From JBBIGV01 sp037447335 (lineage in GTDB: Bacteria > Bacteroidota > Ignavibacteria > Ignavibacteriales > Ignavibacteriaceae), in NCBI GenBank assembly GCA_037447335.1, contig JBBIGV010000007.1, forward strand, positions 14,234 to 78,233: a DNA stretch of 64,000 nucleotides, read 5' to 3'. Shown in pieces: positions 37,460 to 46,164 of the stretch. A program made the position numbers and the translations under genes. How positions within the stretch are numbered: the first letter of the stretch is position 1; each line of letters begins with the position of its first letter. The notes under the pieces were generated by a model, which worked only from the letters and a program-made list of their open reading frames with translations, made no database searches and was not told the DNA's origin.

Positions 37460-37480
37460 TTGTAACCCTATACGTTACAA
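37460..37480. promoter_or_regulatory. inverted repeat upstream of the giant curlin gene (candidate operator)
   Basis: TTGTAAC-CCTATAC-GTTACAA is a perfect 7-bp inverted repeat with a 7-bp spacer; one more A/T pair extends it to 8 bp at 37459-37481. It lies 36 bp upstream of the csgA-like start codon, where promoter elements should be. A dimeric regulator could bind it. No other copy was noticed in the window. Confidence 0.5.
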
Positions 37481-37481
37481 T

Positions 37482-37748
37482 GGCGGAATTAAGGTACTTA
37501 TGTAATCTCAGAAAACTAAAGGTTTTTTTCATCAGGTATCAGGAAATCTTAAGAATTTTTGCCCTCGGCTTTCGAAGCGAAAACCTTCTTAAGACACCTT
37601 TCCGGTTATTACACCGTCCGCCAGTATTTTTATTGCTGATGAAAAAACGTTCATTCATCAATTTTCTGTGAACTCTTTTCCTTACCTCCTTTCTTTACTT
37701 AATTTTATTTTAAATGCATTATTGAATTAAATAAATTAAACATTAGTC
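37482..37748. other. intergenic region between csgG and the giant curlin
   Basis: About 270 bp between the csgG stop and the candidate csgA operator. I saw no gene. A short + strand open frame at 37480-37671 has no ribosome-binding site or family resemblance. One weak hairpin (TGATGAA/TTCATCA, 37637-37660) is present without a clear T-run. The region probably carries the separate promoter of the curlin genes. Confidence 0.45.
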
Positions 37749-39140
37749 TCATCTGCCCGGATAAAAAGTTAACCCGACTTTACCAGCCCACATATAATCA
37801 TTAAAATTACCGCGGGAAAGTCCGTCAATTTCATCATTGAAATAATAGGTATAACTAAATCCAAGGTTAAGCCCGATGAGATCATACACCAAATACTCAA
37901 AGCCTATGCCACTGGAAAAAGAAGGCGCCCATTCACTTTTTAACTGTAATTGATTGCCATAACGGTCTTTAACAACTAAATTTGAAACACCTACTCCCAT
38001 TGTGAGATACGGAGTAAAATAATACTGCGGTAACAAGTGATACGTACCTGTTAGCTCGGCAGAGTTAAGGTTGGTTGTAAAGAACTTTCCATCACTCAAC
38101 TGACCGCTTGATAATGTTAAGCCTGCTGCTAATTGATTCGAGATCGCATATTTAAAAGAAAGCGATCCTGCCGGCTTTACTACTGATTCGGAATAATCAC
38201 CCGAATACATCTGCGTATTAAAAGCAACTCCGATTCCCAGGTCTCGGGAAGGTATAAGAATATTTCCGAAATAATCGGTTTCCTGAATCAATTCTTTTTC
38301 TTTAACATAACCAAGTATTGCGGGCGATTTGAGTTCTTCGGGATACTTCAATTCCCACAGTCCTTCCAAAACACCTTCAACAATTAAGCTGTGGACTGCT
38401 TTTTCAATAGCCTCAGTAACGCAAATTTCAGGCGGTTCATTATAGCTAAAGCCGGTTTCGGCTTCGAGCAGCCTTTTGAATTTTACAAATCTGAACAGAC
38501 CAACATCAACCATTTGAGAAAGCACTGTTTTGCTTGTGTAAACAGTTTTCAGAATTCTTCCGCTCTGGGTTGAAATTGCTCTTAAATAAATAGTAACCCG
38601 GTCTTGTCGGTACTGCCCCGATGCACCGGCGCCAAAATATCTGATACCGGCGCCGCCTGTTAAAACGTTTGTATCATAAGAAATGATACCGCCTTCAAGA
38701 ATAATTCCGGCAAACAGAAGCGGGGGCAGTAATGTGTTATCTTCTTCACCGGTTCCGAAAGTTGAACGGCTTGACCGAATTATTTTTCTTTCATTTAACA
38801 GATTAGACAGCCCTTCTCTTTCAATTGCTATGAACCATCCGGATTCTTCCAAAGCTCTTAATAATATTGATGTAGCTCCCTGAGTAACGGCAGTAGAAAA
38901 AGTTGTACCCGTTGCACTCTGTTTGTATTGCCCGGTCTGATCTCTGAATTTATAAACGGCAGCCACAATTTTTTCCTGCGGTAAAGGTAAAGATTTAAGT
39001 TCTTTGTTTGTAGCCGTTGGTGTACCTAAAGTTGCCGGGGATGTTTTGAACGGCTCAAGGTAATTAGCGCAGCCGCTAAGCAGGTAAACAAACGGCAAAA
39101 CTAAAAATAATTTTATAACTCTGTTTAATGTAATATTCAT
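37749..39140 (-). CDS. csgG: curli secretion pore CsgG with C-terminal beta-barrel-like extension
   Basis: About 463 residues from the ATG at 39140; a longer in-frame start at 39173 would place extra residues before the signal. The signal peptide ends in the lipobox LLSGC. Residues about 15-280 match the CsgG domain (KIVAAVYKFRDQTGQYK, FIAIEREGLSNLLNERKIIRS, and a C-terminal region with VTIYLRAISTQSGRILKTV). E. coli CsgG ends here at about 277 residues. The extra 180 residues here have alternating aromatic strands and end in YPGR, resembling an eight-strand OmpA-like barrel. The pore exports curlin across the outer membrane. Confidence 0.9.
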   Translation of the reverse strand: MNITLNRVIKLFLVLPFVYLLSGCANYLEPFKTSPATLGTPTATNKELKSLPLPQEKIVAAVYKFRDQTGQYKQSATGTTFSTAVTQGATSILLRALEESGWFIAIEREGLSNLLNERKIIRSSRSTFGTGEEDNTLLPPLLFAGIILEGGIISYDTNVLTGGAGIRYFGAGASGQYRQDRVTIYLRAISTQSGRILKTVYTSKTVLSQMVDVGLFRFVKFKRLLEAETGFSYNEPPEICVTEAIEKAVHSLIVEGVLEGLWELKYPEELKSPAILGYVKEKELIQETDYFGNILIPSRDLGIGVAFNTQMYSGDYSESVVKPAGSLSFKYAISNQLAAGLTLSSGQLSDGKFFTTNLNSAELTGTYHLLPQYYFTPYLTMGVGVSNLVVKDRYGNQLQLKSEWAPSFSSGIGFEYLVYDLIGLNLGFSYTYYFNDEIDGLSRGNFNDYMWAGKVGLTFYPGR

Positions 39141-39156
39141 TCCAATCCAATGATGT

Positions 39157-39582
39157 TTAAATATAAGGTACAATTATAGTTGTTTCAGCGCCCGTCAGGT
39201 TATCGAAAATAATGATAGTTAAACCATCGGGTCCGGGAAAAATCTCTATCGAAAAATCACCCAGGTCGTAACGTCCTTCCTCCAAACCGTCGGTGCCGAA
39301 GGTAGAACCAACCAGTTGCCTGGACAATTGGTTTAACAATTGCCTGCTAAGATTATCTTTAAATTCAGCAAGGGGGTCTCTTGTAAGTCTGGCCGCATCG
39401 CTTGCATCGCCAAATTTATCTTGCGCTTGCGCCTGGCTTAACAACCACGAAGCATTAAAAGGATTTCCACCAATAAAAGATGGATTGATGGGCGAGTAGA
39501 CAAGGTCCTGGGCTTGTACATTAGAATTAAACATTAAAACAGAACCTACAAGTAAAAAACAGAAAACAGCAAATTGTTTCAA
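39157..39582 (-). CDS. csgF: curli assembly protein CsgF
   Basis: A 141-residue protein with a signal peptide ending NVQAQ. The mature start DLVYSPINPSFIGGNPFNASWLLSQAQAQ matches the conserved CsgF segment that plugs into the CsgG pore. The C-terminal half is a beta-rich domain. It couples export to nucleation at the surface. It is 22 bp after csgE, and its 3' end lies 16 bp before the chosen csgG start. Confidence 0.92.
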   Translation of the reverse strand: MKQFAVFCFLLVGSVLMFNSNVQAQDLVYSPINPSFIGGNPFNASWLLSQAQAQDKFGDASDAARLTRDPLAEFKDNLSRQLLNQLSRQLVGSTFGTDGLEEGRYDLGDFSIEIFPGPDGLTIIIFDNLTGAETTIIVPYI

Positions 39583-39604
39583 GAGTACATCCTTCCGAAA
39601 ATAA

Positions 39605-40093
39605 TTAATAGATACCAGTTCCTTTTAAATCGTCTCCCTGCAATTCTTTTTGTACCTCTTCGAAGTTAGCAAGAAAAGATCCAGCAGCCTGGAGACCGTA
39701 TTCAGCCATTTCTTCTATCGCATCGTATTTAGGTTGAAGGAATTGCTGAAATATATCATAGTCATTAACAGTAATAGTAATTTGCGTTCCTAATCTGGGC
39801 AGCGGTCTTTCAGAAATAACTATTGAGTAATCCTGGATTTCAACCGGCGCTTCCCAGTTATTATAAAAGATGTCAAAAAAATCTTTACCCATTTTTGTTT
39901 GGGTTTCATCAACAATAAAGCCTGTTAATTCGAGGTCGGGGTCTCTTAAAGAAAGAACTTCTGTTTCCTCAGATTCCAACAGTTTCTGATATTCTTCCAG
40001 CAATATTCTTAATGAATCCGTTGTCTGACCATAGTTAGCAACACCGATGCTGACTAATAAAAAACATAATATTAAAACTCTCAAGTTTAGCAT
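39605..40093 (-). CDS. csgE: curli assembly protein CsgE
   Basis: About 162 residues from the ATG at 40093; a GTG at 40135 would add 14 residues before an otherwise normal signal peptide (LILCFLLVSIGVANYGQ). The CsgE domain is seen in GFIVDETQTKMGKDFFDIFYNNW, the ITIVISERPLPRLGTQI-type strand (SIVISERPLPRLGTQI here) and the helical end. CsgE caps the periplasmic mouth of CsgG and delivers curlin. It is the first gene of the csgE-csgF-csgG set. Confidence 0.9.
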   Translation of the reverse strand: MLNLRVLILCFLLVSIGVANYGQTTDSLRILLEEYQKLLESEETEVLSLRDPDLELTGFIVDETQTKMGKDFFDIFYNNWEAPVEIQDYSIVISERPLPRLGTQITITVNDYDIFQQFLQPKYDAIEEMAEYGLQAAGSFLANFEEVQKELQGDDLKGTGIY

Positions 40094-40526
40094 CTCATCT
40101 CTGTAATTTAAGTTTAAAATCAACTTGCCCAACACTCAGTACCAAATGAGAAATGATTGTAAAAATTAAGTCGTTTATTGCGATTATATCATCACGAATT
40201 TTCACAACTGTAAGTTCGATAAAATCTTAAGTTAAGTCAATAGTTTTGTCCGTTTTTAAATATTTAAAAACTAACGCGTTAACTCAAATCAGTTCAAGAT
40301 TAAAAGAACAAAAATAATTGTCAGCTTTTTAGTTTGACAAAATATATGCCACCTATACATTGTGCAATATATAACAGAAACAACAAAAATATAATAAGTT
40401 TTAAGTAAAAAATTTTAACCCCGATATTAAAAAGTTTGTTTATTTGTCAATAAATTTTAACAGGAAATTTTTAGCAATGCAGCGCCTGATTTTCAATAGC
40501 CTGCGGGGCGTTTTTTCTGCTCTTAC
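40094..40526. other. AT-rich region upstream of csgE
   Basis: About 430 bp, strongly AT-rich, between the CheW-like gene stop and csgE on the same strand. I see no gene. It probably contains the csgE promoter. I looked for a sigma-54 promoter (TGGCAC-N5-TTGCA) on the minus strand because of the nearby regulator and did not find one. Confidence 0.5.
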
Positions 40527-40985
40527 TTATACCTGCATGAACGTACTAGAATAAATTTTCCTGTAATCCGGTAAGAGAACTTCTCTGTCCTCAAACTCAA
40601 GATGCGCTCTTATCATTTCATCGGTAGTCTCTTCAGTTATTTTTATGTTATTAATAACCGATGGATCGATTGTTAGAATCTCAATTATTTTGTCACTAAG
40701 AAAAGCAATTAATTTTTCAGAAATTTCTATCACGATTATACGTGAATCCGATCCCGGAACTTTTCGGTTAAGTTTAAGCAGCTTGTGTATCGGGATTACC
40801 GGGATTAAAAAGTTTCTGTATCTTATTTTCTTTTTTGAAGATAAAAGTTCTTCCGGTGTTAAATCCACATCAACCGGTTTTAGAACTGTCAACACCTCCT
40901 TTAGATCGGCACAAAACTCTATGCCAGATATCTGAAAAATCATCAATCCGGATAATGTATCAAGTGTATGGGGGATTTTTTTCAT
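40527..40985 (-). CDS. CheW-like domain protein
   Basis: A 152-residue protein. It is a single CheW-like domain: MIFQISGIEFCADLKEVLTVLKP, RNFLIPVIPIHKLLKL, and SRIIVIEISEKLIAFLSDKIIEIL. CheW links receptors to CheA, but there is no CheA or receptor in the window. Orphan CheW-like proteins can be scaffolds for other signalling. It lies downstream of and in the same direction as the sigma-54 response regulator gene, 187 bp away, and upstream of csgE. Confidence 0.82.
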   Translation of the reverse strand: MKKIPHTLDTLSGLMIFQISGIEFCADLKEVLTVLKPVDVDLTPEELLSSKKKIRYRNFLIPVIPIHKLLKLNRKVPGSDSRIIVIEISEKLIAFLSDKIIEILTIDPSVINNIKITEETTDEMIRAHLEFEDREVLLPDYRKIYSSTFMQV

Positions 40986-41172
40986 TTAATCAATAAAAAT
41001 AATTCAATTACGAATTACTCTGTAAACAACATATGTACCATTCGCAATTCATTAAATAATGCGGATTTAAAAGGAGGGAAGTATGCAAAACCTTCAATCA
41101 GGTAAAATATCTTAACAATTTGATAAAGATAGTTTAACCTCTGAACGTATTTTTCAACACTTTGTTTAACAA

Positions 41173-42534
41173 TCAGTCTTTTTTGGGCGGTACCAGATCG
41201 TAAGTAGCTATTTTACTATAAAGTGTCGGTTTCGAAATACCAAGCACCTGGCAAGCTTTTCTTTTGTCCCAGTTAAGATGATTAAGCACGAGCTGAATTT
41301 GTTCTTTCTCAACATCAGCAAGGCTTAGTGATGTCCTGTCAACAATTGGATTCATTTCGCTTTCTTTATGTCTTAAAAGTATGTTCTCCATTTCAAGCAC
41401 ATCTCCGTTAGATAATACAACAGCCTGCATCAGAGTATTCTCCAGCTCTCTTACGTTTCCAATCCAGTTGTAATTCTGAAGGTTCTCCATTACGTCGTAT
41501 GGAATTTTTGTAACGCTCTTATGCAGTTCCTGGTTTATTTTTCTTAAGAAGTGAACCACAAGATCCGGTATATCCTCACGTCTTTCTCTAAGGGGGGGAA
41601 TATTAATTGAAAAAACATTCAGCCTGTAGTAAAGGTCTTCTCTGAATTTTCCTTCAGCCACAAGTTTTTGAAGATCGCGGTTGGTCGCAGCAATTATTCT
41701 TGCTTTCATTGGAATCGGGAATTCACCTCCAACACGTTCAAATTCTTTTTCCTGTATAACACGCAGAAGTTTTACCTGCAGATCAGGAGTGATCTCGGAA
41801 ATTTCATCAAGTAAAATTGTTCCTTCGCCGGCAAGTTCAAACTTTCCTTTTTTATCACGGGTCGCTCCTGTGAAAGATCCTTTGATGTGTCCGAAGAATT
41901 CGCTTTCGAGTAACGACTCGGTAACAGCCGTACAATTAACAGCAACAAAAGGATGATTTTTAGTAATGCCGGAATAATGAATCATTCGTGCGATCAACTC
42001 TTTGCCTGTACCGCTTTCACCCTGAAGCAGCACTGTAACTTTGCTGGATGAAATCTGACCAGTCTTCTTAAAGATATCTTTCATCTGAGGAGTTTTCCCG
42101 ATCAGCTTAATATCAGTCTGAGGATTAAACTCTCCTTCAGGAAGATTAATAGTGAACTGCTCGCCGAGCTTTTTACTTTTTATTGCTCTTCTTACAGCAG
42201 TGATTAATTTTTGCGGGTCAACTGGTTTTTCTATACAATCATAAGCGCCGGCTTGCATTGCTTCAATTGTAGATTCAACATCATCTAAAGTTGTCATAAC
42301 TATTACGGGAAGATTCCGGTCAAGCTCTTTTACGCGTCTGAGTACTTTTATACCATCGATGCCCGGCATACGAAGATCGGTTACAACAAGATCAACAGGT
42401 TCTCTCTTCATAACCTTCAATCCTTCTTCGCCCTCAGATGCACTGAGAATTTTCAACTTCAGATCACTCAGATAGTCTTTTAATGAATTTCTGATTGAAG
42501 GCGAGTCATCTATTATTAACACTTTGTCATTCAT
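41173..42534 (-). CDS. NtrC-family sigma-54-dependent response regulator
   Basis: About 453 residues from the ATG at 42534; a start at 42564 would add 10 residues. Receiver domain: KVLIIDDSPS, phospho-acceptor Asp in VVTDLRMPG, conserved IEKPVDP Lys. AAA+ domain: Walker A GESGTGKE, sigma-54 contact loop GSFTGA (usual form GAFTGA), and NREL-type arms (GNVRELENTL). A Fis-type helix-turn-helix closes it (KRKACQVLGISKPTLYSKI; the line of residues reads DKRKACQVLGIS). It activates sigma-54 promoters on phosphorylation. No partner kinase is in the window. Confidence 0.93.
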   Translation of the reverse strand: MNDKVLIIDDSPSIRNSLKDYLSDLKLKILSASEGEEGLKVMKREPVDLVVTDLRMPGIDGIKVLRRVKELDRNLPVIVMTTLDDVESTIEAMQAGAYDCIEKPVDPQKLITAVRRAIKSKKLGEQFTINLPEGEFNPQTDIKLIGKTPQMKDIFKKTGQISSSKVTVLLQGESGTGKELIARMIHYSGITKNHPFVAVNCTAVTESLLESEFFGHIKGSFTGATRDKKGKFELAGEGTILLDEISEITPDLQVKLLRVIQEKEFERVGGEFPIPMKARIIAATNRDLQKLVAEGKFREDLYYRLNVFSINIPPLRERREDIPDLVVHFLRKINQELHKSVTKIPYDVMENLQNYNWIGNVRELENTLMQAVVLSNGDVLEMENILLRHKESEMNPIVDRTSLSLADVEKEQIQLVLNHLNWDKRKACQVLGISKPTLYSKIATYDLVPPKKD

Positions 42535-42564
42535 AACTTTCTTTTGATATGTGTACGGTTTCAA

Positions 42565-42910
42565 TTATTTTTCTCCGGAGTTTTTTCGGAATTAGAATTT
42601 TCTTTATTCGTTTGAATGTTAAATAATTTTACCTTTGACCTCGCAACTAACATGCCAAGTAAAATATTTTAATTTTCAACAAAAAAGATGAAATGGAAGG
42701 TTGTTTTAATAAACTTTGGTTCAAAATGAGATAGTTTTCTCATTGAGGGCAGAGTGAGATATTTACCTATTAAGCAGAAATTACATCCGGTTTATAAGGT
42801 ATTTTTTTAACTGCCTCCATTTGAAATTTAATTGATTTTTTATTGCGTTTATCAGAACTGCAATTAGTAATAACTTGACCTATGAATATCAATAATATCT
42901 ATACCAGTAA
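42565..42910. other. divergent intergenic region
   Basis: About 345 bp between the divergently transcribed response regulator and the first MORN-type gene. AT-rich, no gene or marked repeat seen. It must hold promoters for both directions. Confidence 0.45.
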
Positions 42911-44254
42911 ATGATGAAAGTACTTTTATTAAAATTTATTTTACTTAGCCTGTTTGTCTTACCGACAGTATACTCACAGACAACGGGTGAAACGGAAACA
43001 AAAAAAACTTACTTCCCTAATGGCAGGGTAAAAACAGAAGGACAATACGTTAACGGAAGGCTGCATGGAAAATACCTCGAGTACTATCCCAACGGACGCG
43101 TATGGAAAGAATGGTACTTCGAGTACGGATTTGAAGAAGGGCTGTCAACATGGTATTTCGAAGATGGTCTTGTCAGCATCGAATGGAATTATCGCCGCGG
43201 TAATAGAGAAGGTCTATCACGATGGTACTATGAAACCGGTGAATTGTGGGCTGAACAAAACTATGTTAACAACGTGCTCGATGGAACTACTTATACTTAC
43301 TACAAATCAGGTGAGCTTCAGGGTGAATGGAGATACGTAAACGGCTCTCTACAGGGTGTATCCAGAACTTATTATAAGTCAGGTAATCCTGAAGTTGACA
43401 GAACATTTGTTGATGGTGTGCTGCATGGTTCAACAAAAGTTTATCACGATGGTGTATTAAATACCGTTGCACTTGATGCCCGCTTTGTTAATGACAAGCT
43501 CGAAGGTGAAGTGCTTATTTATGATTCGGGGGGAACCCTGCGCGTACGTGACGATTATGTGAACGGTGAATTAAAGAACAGAGTACGTTATGACTATACG
43601 GGCAGGGTTGAAGCGCTTGAGAGAACAGATAGAACTTACTACGACAATGGCGTTATGAATGAAGAAATTTTTTTGATTGATAACGTTCGCGAGAATGCCG
43701 CACGCACTTATTATGACAGCGGTTTTCTTAAAGAAGAATTGAACTATGTAAGCGGTGTTCTCCAGGGAAGATCATTTGTTTTTTACGAGAATGGTATCTT
43801 AAAAACTTCAATTGATTATCTTAACGGCGAGAGAAGGGGATATACAAAACATTACTATGAAAATGGCGCACTCGAATCAGAAGTGAATTATACCAATAAT
43901 ATGAAGAACGGCATATCTCTCCGCTACTATCCTTCAGGCGTTATTAAGTATTCGGTATATTATAAAGATGATCAGCTCAACGGTGAAGTACGGACTTATT
44001 ATGAAAACGGATTGCTGGAGTCTTCAGGACTAATGGAAGATGGAAAGCCAGCAGGCAAAAAAACATTTTATTTTAAAAACGGTTCCGTTAAACAGGAAGA
44101 GAATTATTGGAATGGCGAACTGGAAGGTTGGCGGCGTTCCTACCATCAAAATCGTCAGCTTAAAAAAGAAGAATTTTTCAGCAAAGGGGTTTTACAGCGT
44201 AGTAAAGAATATGATGAAAATGGTTTGCTGATTTCAACTACAGGCTATAATTAA
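42911..44254 (+). CDS. exported MORN/YwqK-type repeat protein (about 17 repeats)
   Basis: A 447-residue protein with a signal peptide ending VYSQ. The rest is about 17 units of about 24 residues with the pattern YYxxGxLxxExxYxNGxLxGxxxxY (for example YYKSGELQGEWRYVNGSLQG). This is the MORN-variant repeat often labelled as the YwqK antitoxin family. The label comes from repeat similarity and does not show antitoxin function. The beta-hairpin array may bind surfaces, lipid or protein. One base separates it from a paralogue. Confidence 0.82.
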   Translation: MMKVLLLKFILLSLFVLPTVYSQTTGETETKKTYFPNGRVKTEGQYVNGRLHGKYLEYYPNGRVWKEWYFEYGFEEGLSTWYFEDGLVSIEWNYRRGNREGLSRWYYETGELWAEQNYVNNVLDGTTYTYYKSGELQGEWRYVNGSLQGVSRTYYKSGNPEVDRTFVDGVLHGSTKVYHDGVLNTVALDARFVNDKLEGEVLIYDSGGTLRVRDDYVNGELKNRVRYDYTGRVEALERTDRTYYDNGVMNEEIFLIDNVRENAARTYYDSGFLKEELNYVSGVLQGRSFVFYENGILKTSIDYLNGERRGYTKHYYENGALESEVNYTNNMKNGISLRYYPSGVIKYSVYYKDDQLNGEVRTYYENGLLESSGLMEDGKPAGKKTFYFKNGSVKQEENYWNGELEGWRRSYHQNRQLKKEEFFSKGVLQRSKEYDENGLLISTTGYN

Positions 44255-44255
44255 A

Positions 44256-45191
44256 ATGAATCCGTTACTGAAATATTTACCGCTGATCTTCATTTCCTTT
44301 AATCTGAATTTATTTTCACAAGTTGAAACTGTAACCGAACATTACGCTGATGGCGTATTGAAGAAGAGTGAATCATTTAAGAATAATAAACTTGACGGCA
44401 CTTCTTACTATTATTATCCGTCCGGGGTATTGAAGGAATCCATAACCTATAATGATGGTCAAAAGCATGGACTAAACCAAAGCTATTATGAAACGGGTGT
44501 CCTCAAGGAGTCACTAAATTATGCAAGCAACAAAATTGACGGCAAGTTCAGTTCATTCTATCCATCAGGAATTTTGAAAGAGCAGGGAAGTTACTCCAAT
44601 GGCGTGCCGGATGGCGACTTCAAAGCCTATTATGAATCAGGACAATTGAAATCTTTTTATACTTACAGTAATGGTTTAAGAGAAGGTGCCGGCAATGAGT
44701 ATTACGAAAGCGGCGCACTTTCTGCCGAAGCATATTTCCAAAATGATGTGCAGACCGGAGAATTGAAAATGTACTATGAGGATGGCTCTTTAAAAGCCCT
44801 CTTCAATTACGAGTTTGGTGATTTGAATGGTCCTTCTGCCGAATATTATCAGGATGGTACTATTAAATCAGAAAAAAATTATATCGGCGGTAAACTTCAC
44901 GGAGAGATAAAAGAATATTTTGAAAATGGTAATCTAAAAACCGAAAGTTATTTTGATCAGGGCTTCAGAGCCGGTATTACCAGATCATATTATGATAACG
45001 GCAGCCTTTGGACCAAGCAGAAATATGATAAAAACCTGCTTAACGGGGAAACAAAAATATTTCGCAGAGATGGCTCTTTATGGTATGTCGAACTTTACGA
45101 GAACGGTGAATTAATATCCAGTGAAGAATTTCTTCTGATGGCAAAGTTATTTCTGTCAGATCATTCCGTGAGTAAGTTCTGTTCATCATAA
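44256..45191 (+). CDS. exported MORN/YwqK-type repeat protein (about 11 repeats)
   Basis: A 311-residue protein with a signal peptide (ending NLFSQ). About 11 repeats of the same 24-residue pattern follow (YYPSGVLKESITYNDGQKHG, YYETGVLKESLNYASNKIDG). It begins directly after the stop of the previous gene, so the pair is probably co-translated and arose by duplication. Repeats here are more regular than in the first protein. The short C-terminus (FLLMAKLFLSDHSVSKFCSS) is not repeat-like and ends soon after. Function unknown. Confidence 0.82.
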   Translation: MNPLLKYLPLIFISFNLNLFSQVETVTEHYADGVLKKSESFKNNKLDGTSYYYYPSGVLKESITYNDGQKHGLNQSYYETGVLKESLNYASNKIDGKFSSFYPSGILKEQGSYSNGVPDGDFKAYYESGQLKSFYTYSNGLREGAGNEYYESGALSAEAYFQNDVQTGELKMYYEDGSLKALFNYEFGDLNGPSAEYYQDGTIKSEKNYIGGKLHGEIKEYFENGNLKTESYFDQGFRAGITRSYYDNGSLWTKQKYDKNLLNGETKIFRRDGSLWYVELYENGELISSEEFLLMAKLFLSDHSVSKFCSS

Positions 45192-45258
45192 TTCTTGATA
45201 TTAAAACGGCAATGGTCTAAATTTCTTTCCAATTAAATCATAAAAATTCTGCAATGCA

Positions 45259-46164
45259 ATGATAACTTCAAAAAATCTACCGGATAAATTCACTGTTGGA
45301 CTTCTTCAGATGTCCTTATCAAAAAATACTGATGACAATCTTAAAAAAGCGGTTGACTGGATTGATAAAGCATCAAAACAGGGGGCACAGGTAATCTGTT
45401 TACCTGAACTTTTCAGGTCACAATATTTTTGTCAGAAGGAAGATATTGAGCTGTTTGATCTGGCTGAAACTATTCCCGGTACTTCAACCAAAGCGATCAG
45501 TAAAGCAGCAGTGAAGAATAAAGCTGCTGTAATTGTTCCGTTGTTTGAAAAGAGAGCTCAGGGAGTTTATCACAACAGTGCGGTTGTAATTAATACTGAT
45601 GGTAAAATAGTCGGGCATTACAGAAAAATGCATATACCGGAAGATCCATCTTACTATGAAAAGTTTTACTTTACACCGGGTGATCTTGGTTATCAAAACA
45701 TTCAAACCGAATATGGAAATATCGGAACACTGATTTGCTGGGACCAATGGTATCCTGAAGGTGCAAGGCTTACAACCCTTAAAGGTTCAAGCGTTATTTT
45801 TTATCCGTCCGCAATAGGTTGGCATCCCTCCGAAAAACAGCAACATGGTAAAGCACAGTTTGAATCATGGCAAACCATTCAGCGCGGGCATGCAATTGCA
45901 AACGGAGTTTATGTTGCTGCTGTGAACCGCGTAGGGTTAGAGAAGGAAAATCCGGAATCCGACGGAATTGAATTTTGGGGTGCGTCTTTCATTGCCGATC
46001 CGCAAGGGATTATATTAACACAGGCATCTCACGATAAAGAAGAAATAATTCTTGGCGAAGTTGATTTAAACAGAATAGAATACATCCGCCGCAACTGGCC
46101 CTTCCTTCGCGATAGAAGAATTGAAACATATGATGGGATAATGAAAAGGTACATTGATCCATGA
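45259..46164 (+). CDS. aguB: N-carbamoylputrescine amidase
   Basis: A 301-residue nitrilase-superfamily protein with the Glu-Lys-Cys triad: CLPELFRS (Glu), HYRKMHIPE (Lys) and LICWDQWYPE (Cys). The sequence around CWDQWYPEGARL is that of the AguB branch. It hydrolyses N-carbamoylputrescine to putrescine, CO2 and ammonia in the cytoplasm. It overlaps aguA by 4 bp, which makes the two-step agmatine route explicit. Confidence 0.95.
   Translation: MITSKNLPDKFTVGLLQMSLSKNTDDNLKKAVDWIDKASKQGAQVICLPELFRSQYFCQKEDIELFDLAETIPGTSTKAISKAAVKNKAAVIVPLFEKRAQGVYHNSAVVINTDGKIVGHYRKMHIPEDPSYYEKFYFTPGDLGYQNIQTEYGNIGTLICWDQWYPEGARLTTLKGSSVIFYPSAIGWHPSEKQQHGKAQFESWQTIQRGHAIANGVYVAAVNRVGLEKENPESDGIEFWGASFIADPQGIILTQASHDKEEIILGEVDLNRIEYIRRNWPFLRDRRIETYDGIMKRYIDP

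Noticed and set aside
37480..37671. 63-codon + strand frame between csgG and the giant curlin
   Set aside because: No ribosome-binding site and no recognisable product; it overlaps the likely curlin promoter region.
40479..40520. Hairpin-like CGCC...GGCG followed by TTTTTT on the + strand
   Set aside because: The stem is only about four base pairs with a long loop, and no + strand gene ends there.
40094..40526. Sigma-54 promoter upstream of csgE
   Set aside because: No TGGCAC-N5-TTGCA-like match was found by eye on the minus strand.
42911..45191. Toxin-antitoxin system suggested by YwqK-type repeats
   Set aside because: Both proteins have signal peptides and there is no neighbouring toxin gene; the similarity is only to the repeat.
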